A stretch of 45,155 nt of DNA from Bacillaceae bacterium (GTDB lineage: Bacteria; Bacillota; Bacilli; Bacillales; Alkalibacillaceae), in assembly GCA_017656265.1 (NCBI GenBank), contig JACDOD010000018.1, positions 1 through 45,155 of the forward strand. Reading direction: 5' to 3'. Made by a program: the position numbers and the translations under genes. The stretch's first letter is position 1. Every line of letters starts with the position of its first letter. The notes under the pieces were generated by a model that was not told the DNA's origin, did no database searches, and worked only from the letters and a program-made list of their open reading frames with translations. Shown here piece by piece: positions 43,173 through 45,155 of this stretch.

Positions 43173-43212
43173 AGTGCGGTAACACATTCGTTACCGCACT
43201 TTAACATTATTT
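43173..43212. terminator. Terminator-like hairpin
   Basis: AGTGCGGTAAC (43173-43183) pairs perfectly with GTTACCGCACT (43190-43200), followed on the + strand by TTTAACATTATTT. The T tract is broken but the stem is strong. It separates the broken cyclase from a - strand gene remnant and may serve both. Confidence 0.6.
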
Positions 43213-43390
43213 CGTCCTCTCGATCGTAAGCCCCTCTTCAGCGGCCAGGCGATATTTTTCCTCTGTATGATTCACATGAATCGTATATGGAACCCCTATT
43301 TTACTTAGTTGATTTTCTGGAATGGAGGATTCGATCCCGATATACTTTCTGCTACATAGTCGCTTACACGAAATACTTGATGTGACAAGA
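43207..43390 (-). pseudogene. 3' fragment of an unknown - strand gene
   Basis: On the - strand a frame without start codon ends at TAA 43207-43209 and reads like protein: KYIGIESSIPENQL, GVPYTIHVNHTEEKYR and LAAEEGLTIERTK. The upstream part (before about 43340) loses protein character, so only the last ~45 codons remain. I do not recognise the family. The neighbouring + strand cyclase is also broken, so this may be a decaying zone. Confidence 0.4.
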
Positions 43391-43402
43391 GCAATATAGA
43401 GC

Positions 43403-43434
43403 TTTTAACTAAATTATAGTAAAATTAGTTAAAA
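43403..43434 (+). promoter_or_regulatory. Perfect 10-bp inverted repeat around a -10-like element
   Basis: TTTTAACTAA (43403-43412) and TTAGTTAAAA (43425-43434) flank a 12-bp spacer that contains TATAGT (43415-43420). A repressor bound here would cover the promoter of the two-gene unit that follows. The -35 match is weak. Confidence 0.5.
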
Positions 43435-43515
43435 TCAGTGGTAGACGACCTGCTTAGTTTCCGCCGCTGCGCATATTTCTGCTGTTAACACTAAAAAGAT
43501 GAAAGGAAGATGAAA

Positions 43516-43980
43516 ATGTCGTATTTCGTTGATTTTAAACATGTGTCTACGGCTGGATTAGAGTCATCGCCCGTCGCAGAAGCACTTGCTGGTTTGCGTG
43601 CTAATGAATCCCGTTACTTTATGAACAAATACAAGCATGAATTTACGGTGGTGCCAGCCAGTGAAAGCCAGGAGACGCTTGATTATGTGAACCGAATTTT
43701 GAAAGAAGAACGAGATCTTGAATTTGCGGCCAAACCTTTAGAAACATCTCGTTTTCAAGTGGAAAATATCAAGTTTGCCTATGTCATTTATGAGGATGGT
43801 CTTGTGGTTAACGTCATGTATACGGTCGATAACCCCAAAAAGCGGGCTGTTGGTTTTAAGCTTTCGGAGGGGATGGAGGTGCCGGAGGAATTAGAAGGGA
43901 AGTTTAAGTTTGCCAGGCAGAAATCGAAACTGGCCGGTACCATCCGTGGCTCGTTTTTTGTCATTAAAGGGGAATATTGA
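43516..43980 (+). CDS. Hypothetical protein (154 residues)
   Basis: ATG 43516 is preferred to ATG 43510 because AAAGGAAG (43502-43509) is too close to the latter. The soluble product begins SYFVDFKHVSTAGLESSPVA and has a likely beta-rich second half (FAYVIYEDGLVVNVMYTVD; GTIRGSFFVIKGEY). I recognise no domain. It is 27 bp upstream of the RQC-like gene and probably co-transcribed, so a role with that DNA-binding protein is conceivable. Confidence 0.72.
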   Translation: MSYFVDFKHVSTAGLESSPVAEALAGLRANESRYFMNKYKHEFTVVPASESQETLDYVNRILKEERDLEFAAKPLETSRFQVENIKFAYVIYEDGLVVNVMYTVDNPKKRAVGFKLSEGMEVPEELEGKFKFARQKSKLAGTIRGSFFVIKGEY

Positions 43981-44007
43981 CGTACTAAAGATACGGAGTG
44001 TGAAATC

Positions 44008-44760
44008 GTGGAAAATACAGAAAGCTATTTATCGGATCGTGACATTATGGCTATCTTAAGAGCCGCAGATGAAATCATTGCCCGTGGTGGACGATCACTT
44101 CTGGCAAAAATTTTGAAGGGATCCAAAGATAAAAAAGTGCTGGAATTAGGTCTAGATCAATGCCCGGTTTATGGGTATTTTCGTCATGAAACGTTAAAAA
44201 ACATCCTGAAGAAAGTAGACTGGATGATTGATTATGATTTTCTTGATATCGAATACGTCGGGAAACTTCCTATGATTGTGTTTACTGAACGGGGGTGGGA
44301 GATTCATAAGGATCAGTATACGGACGAGCTACTGCAAGAGTGGGAAGAGTGGCTTGAAAAGGGAATTCAAAATCCAGATATGACGTATCTGAAGGAAAGA
44401 GACCGCGGTATGATAGTATTATTGTTAGAAAAAATAGGTGAAACGAGGGATAAACGCTTTATTCCTTATTTAAAAGAATGGGAAAAGGTAGATTATAAAA
44501 AAGTTAAAGCAAAAATACGACAGGTTATACAGATGATTGAATCGGATGAGCCGCTGGATCATGAAGCTATTCATGTAAGGCAAATGGCTATTAAAGAGGC
44601 TTTACAGGGTGAAGAACCAGGGGACCTCCGACTGAAATGCTGGGATTGTGGGAAGCGTTTTACATTTTCGATTGATGAGCAGCGCTTTTTTAAACAGAAG
44701 GGATACTCATATCCAAAAAGATGCAAGTCATGCAGGGGCAGGAGGAAAAATTGGGTATGA
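44008..44760 (+). CDS. RQC-type DNA-binding protein with C-terminal zinc ribbon
   Basis: The 250 residues begin with a winged-helix region like the RQC domain of RecQ, in the small stand-alone form (RQC-minor) found in Bacillaceae: AILRAADEIIARGGRSLLAK, ILKGSK, GYFRHETL, KVDWMIDYDFLDIEYVGKLP and VFTERGWEI. A helical middle part follows (about 125-200). The C-terminal ribbon has two pairs, CWDCGKRF and CKSCRGR. A role in DNA binding or repair is inferred. GTG 44008 has CGGAGTG upstream. There is no helicase domain. Confidence 0.75.
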   Translation: MENTESYLSDRDIMAILRAADEIIARGGRSLLAKILKGSKDKKVLELGLDQCPVYGYFRHETLKNILKKVDWMIDYDFLDIEYVGKLPMIVFTERGWEIHKDQYTDELLQEWEEWLEKGIQNPDMTYLKERDRGMIVLLLEKIGETRDKRFIPYLKEWEKVDYKKVKAKIRQVIQMIESDEPLDHEAIHVRQMAIKEALQGEEPGDLRLKCWDCGKRFTFSIDEQRFFKQKGYSYPKRCKSCRGRRKNWV

Positions 44761-44788
44761 TGATTTTTGTATGGTTATATTAATGATA

Positions 44789-44812
44789 AGGGATTGTTTT
44801 CCCTGCTGTTTT
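44789..44812 (+). terminator. Weak terminator after RQC-like gene
   Basis: AGGGA (44789-44793) pairs with TCCCT (44800-44804), followed by GCTGTTTTTT. Confidence 0.5.
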
Positions 44813-44997
44813 TTATTGGTGATGAACACCTGGGTAGCTTACCTTAAACTACTAAATGCAGGCAATTTGGTTTATTCAAACCCTTTCTTTAAATAATTCT
44901 AAATCCAGATGACAAGACGAATATCATATATTTTTTCTACTTCTACTCAGCATTAAGGATTGTGCAAATCCAACTGATAATCCTAACAACCCCATTC
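44813..44997. other. Intergenic stretch before second tandem array
   Basis: AT-rich sequence without a convincing gene. Weak, degenerate relatives of the following repeat (CAACTGATAATCC, CTAACAACCCC) appear from about 44970. Confidence 0.4.
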
Positions 44998-45102
44998 GAT
45001 TTTTCTACAACTGTAGCCGATATTTCTACAACTCCTATTAATTTTTCTACAACTGCAGTCGATATTTCTACAACTCCTATTAATTTTTTCTACAACCGCA
45101 GA
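44998..45102. repeat. Second 21-bp tandem array, 5 units
   Basis: Units begin at 44998, 45019, 45040, 45061 and 45082, with core (G/A)AT(A/T)TTTCTACAACT and a variable end. Units 2 and 4 are identical, as in a 42-bp higher-order repeat; the last unit has one extra T. The frame reads DISTTPI and NFSTTAV heptads. It shares period and the GATATTTC core with the larger array at 31868. The sequence after it ends the window at the possible start of a terminator. Confidence 0.75.
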
Positions 45103-45155
45103 TTAAGTCCATATAATTGTGTAAAAACAAATCAAAAAAAGAGTGGGTCATACCC

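Overview
The window reads as a low-GC Gram-positive chromosome of the family Bacillaceae, probably one of the halophilic or marine genera near Halobacillus, Virgibacillus or Oceanobacillus. This rests on AGGAGG-type ribosome binding sites, frequent TTG and GTG starts, a ywqCDEF-like tyrosine-kinase/EPS set, a complete CcpA-type cre site, and a PRD-regulated PTS. The genus cannot be fixed from sequence alone. No rRNA or tRNA gene was seen.

Region 1 (1-585): the window opens in the last bases of a group II intron (domain V/VI tail). A gene-free stretch follows with palindromes, a terminator, a promoter and a leader that can form competing hairpins.

Region 2 (586-21917, + strand): one long surface-polysaccharide locus. 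A regulatory and precursor block comes first: Wzz-type modulator, BY-kinase, PHP phosphatase, second Wzz-type protein, UDP-glucose dehydrogenase, GalU. An AT-rich assembly block follows: priming sugar transferase, two GT2 glycosyltransferases, Wzy-like polymerase, polysialyltransferase-like enzyme, Wzx flippase, GalE. The last block is a full set for a CMP-activated nonulosonic acid, best read as legionaminic acid (legB, legF, legI, legG, legH, legC). A formyltransferase-fold protein and a PIG-L deacetylase sit inside it, which suggests a non-standard N-acyl group. pgcA (22077-23798), which supplies glucose-1-phosphate, follows behind its own terminators.

Region 3 (23799-24768): a 49-residue small ORF, a likely IS21-family end remnant and a strong bidirectional terminator.

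Region 4 (24769-31415, - strand): a catabolic operon with M20 amidohydrolase, aldehyde dehydrogenase, beta-hydroxyacid dehydrogenase, a DUF3100 membrane protein and a small membrane protein. Upstream is a GAF-PucR type regulator. Two TGTGG-N4-CCACA palindromes lie between regulator and operon.

Region 5 (31416-33740): a perfectly phased 18-unit 21-bp tandem array, then pepT.

Region 6 (33741-40487, + strand): an ascorbate/mannitol-type PTS (IIA, IIB, IIC), its PRD regulator, and a dedicated HPr and Enzyme I. Operon and regulator have promoters of the same design, each with a cre site over the -35 region at the same distance from the -10.

Region 7 (40488-45155): small or decaying genes, including a secreted peptide with a probable frameshift, an unknown 142-residue protein and a cyclase gene broken by an in-frame TAG. 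A two-gene unit with an RQC-like DNA-binding zinc-ribbon protein follows, and a second 21-bp tandem array closes the window.
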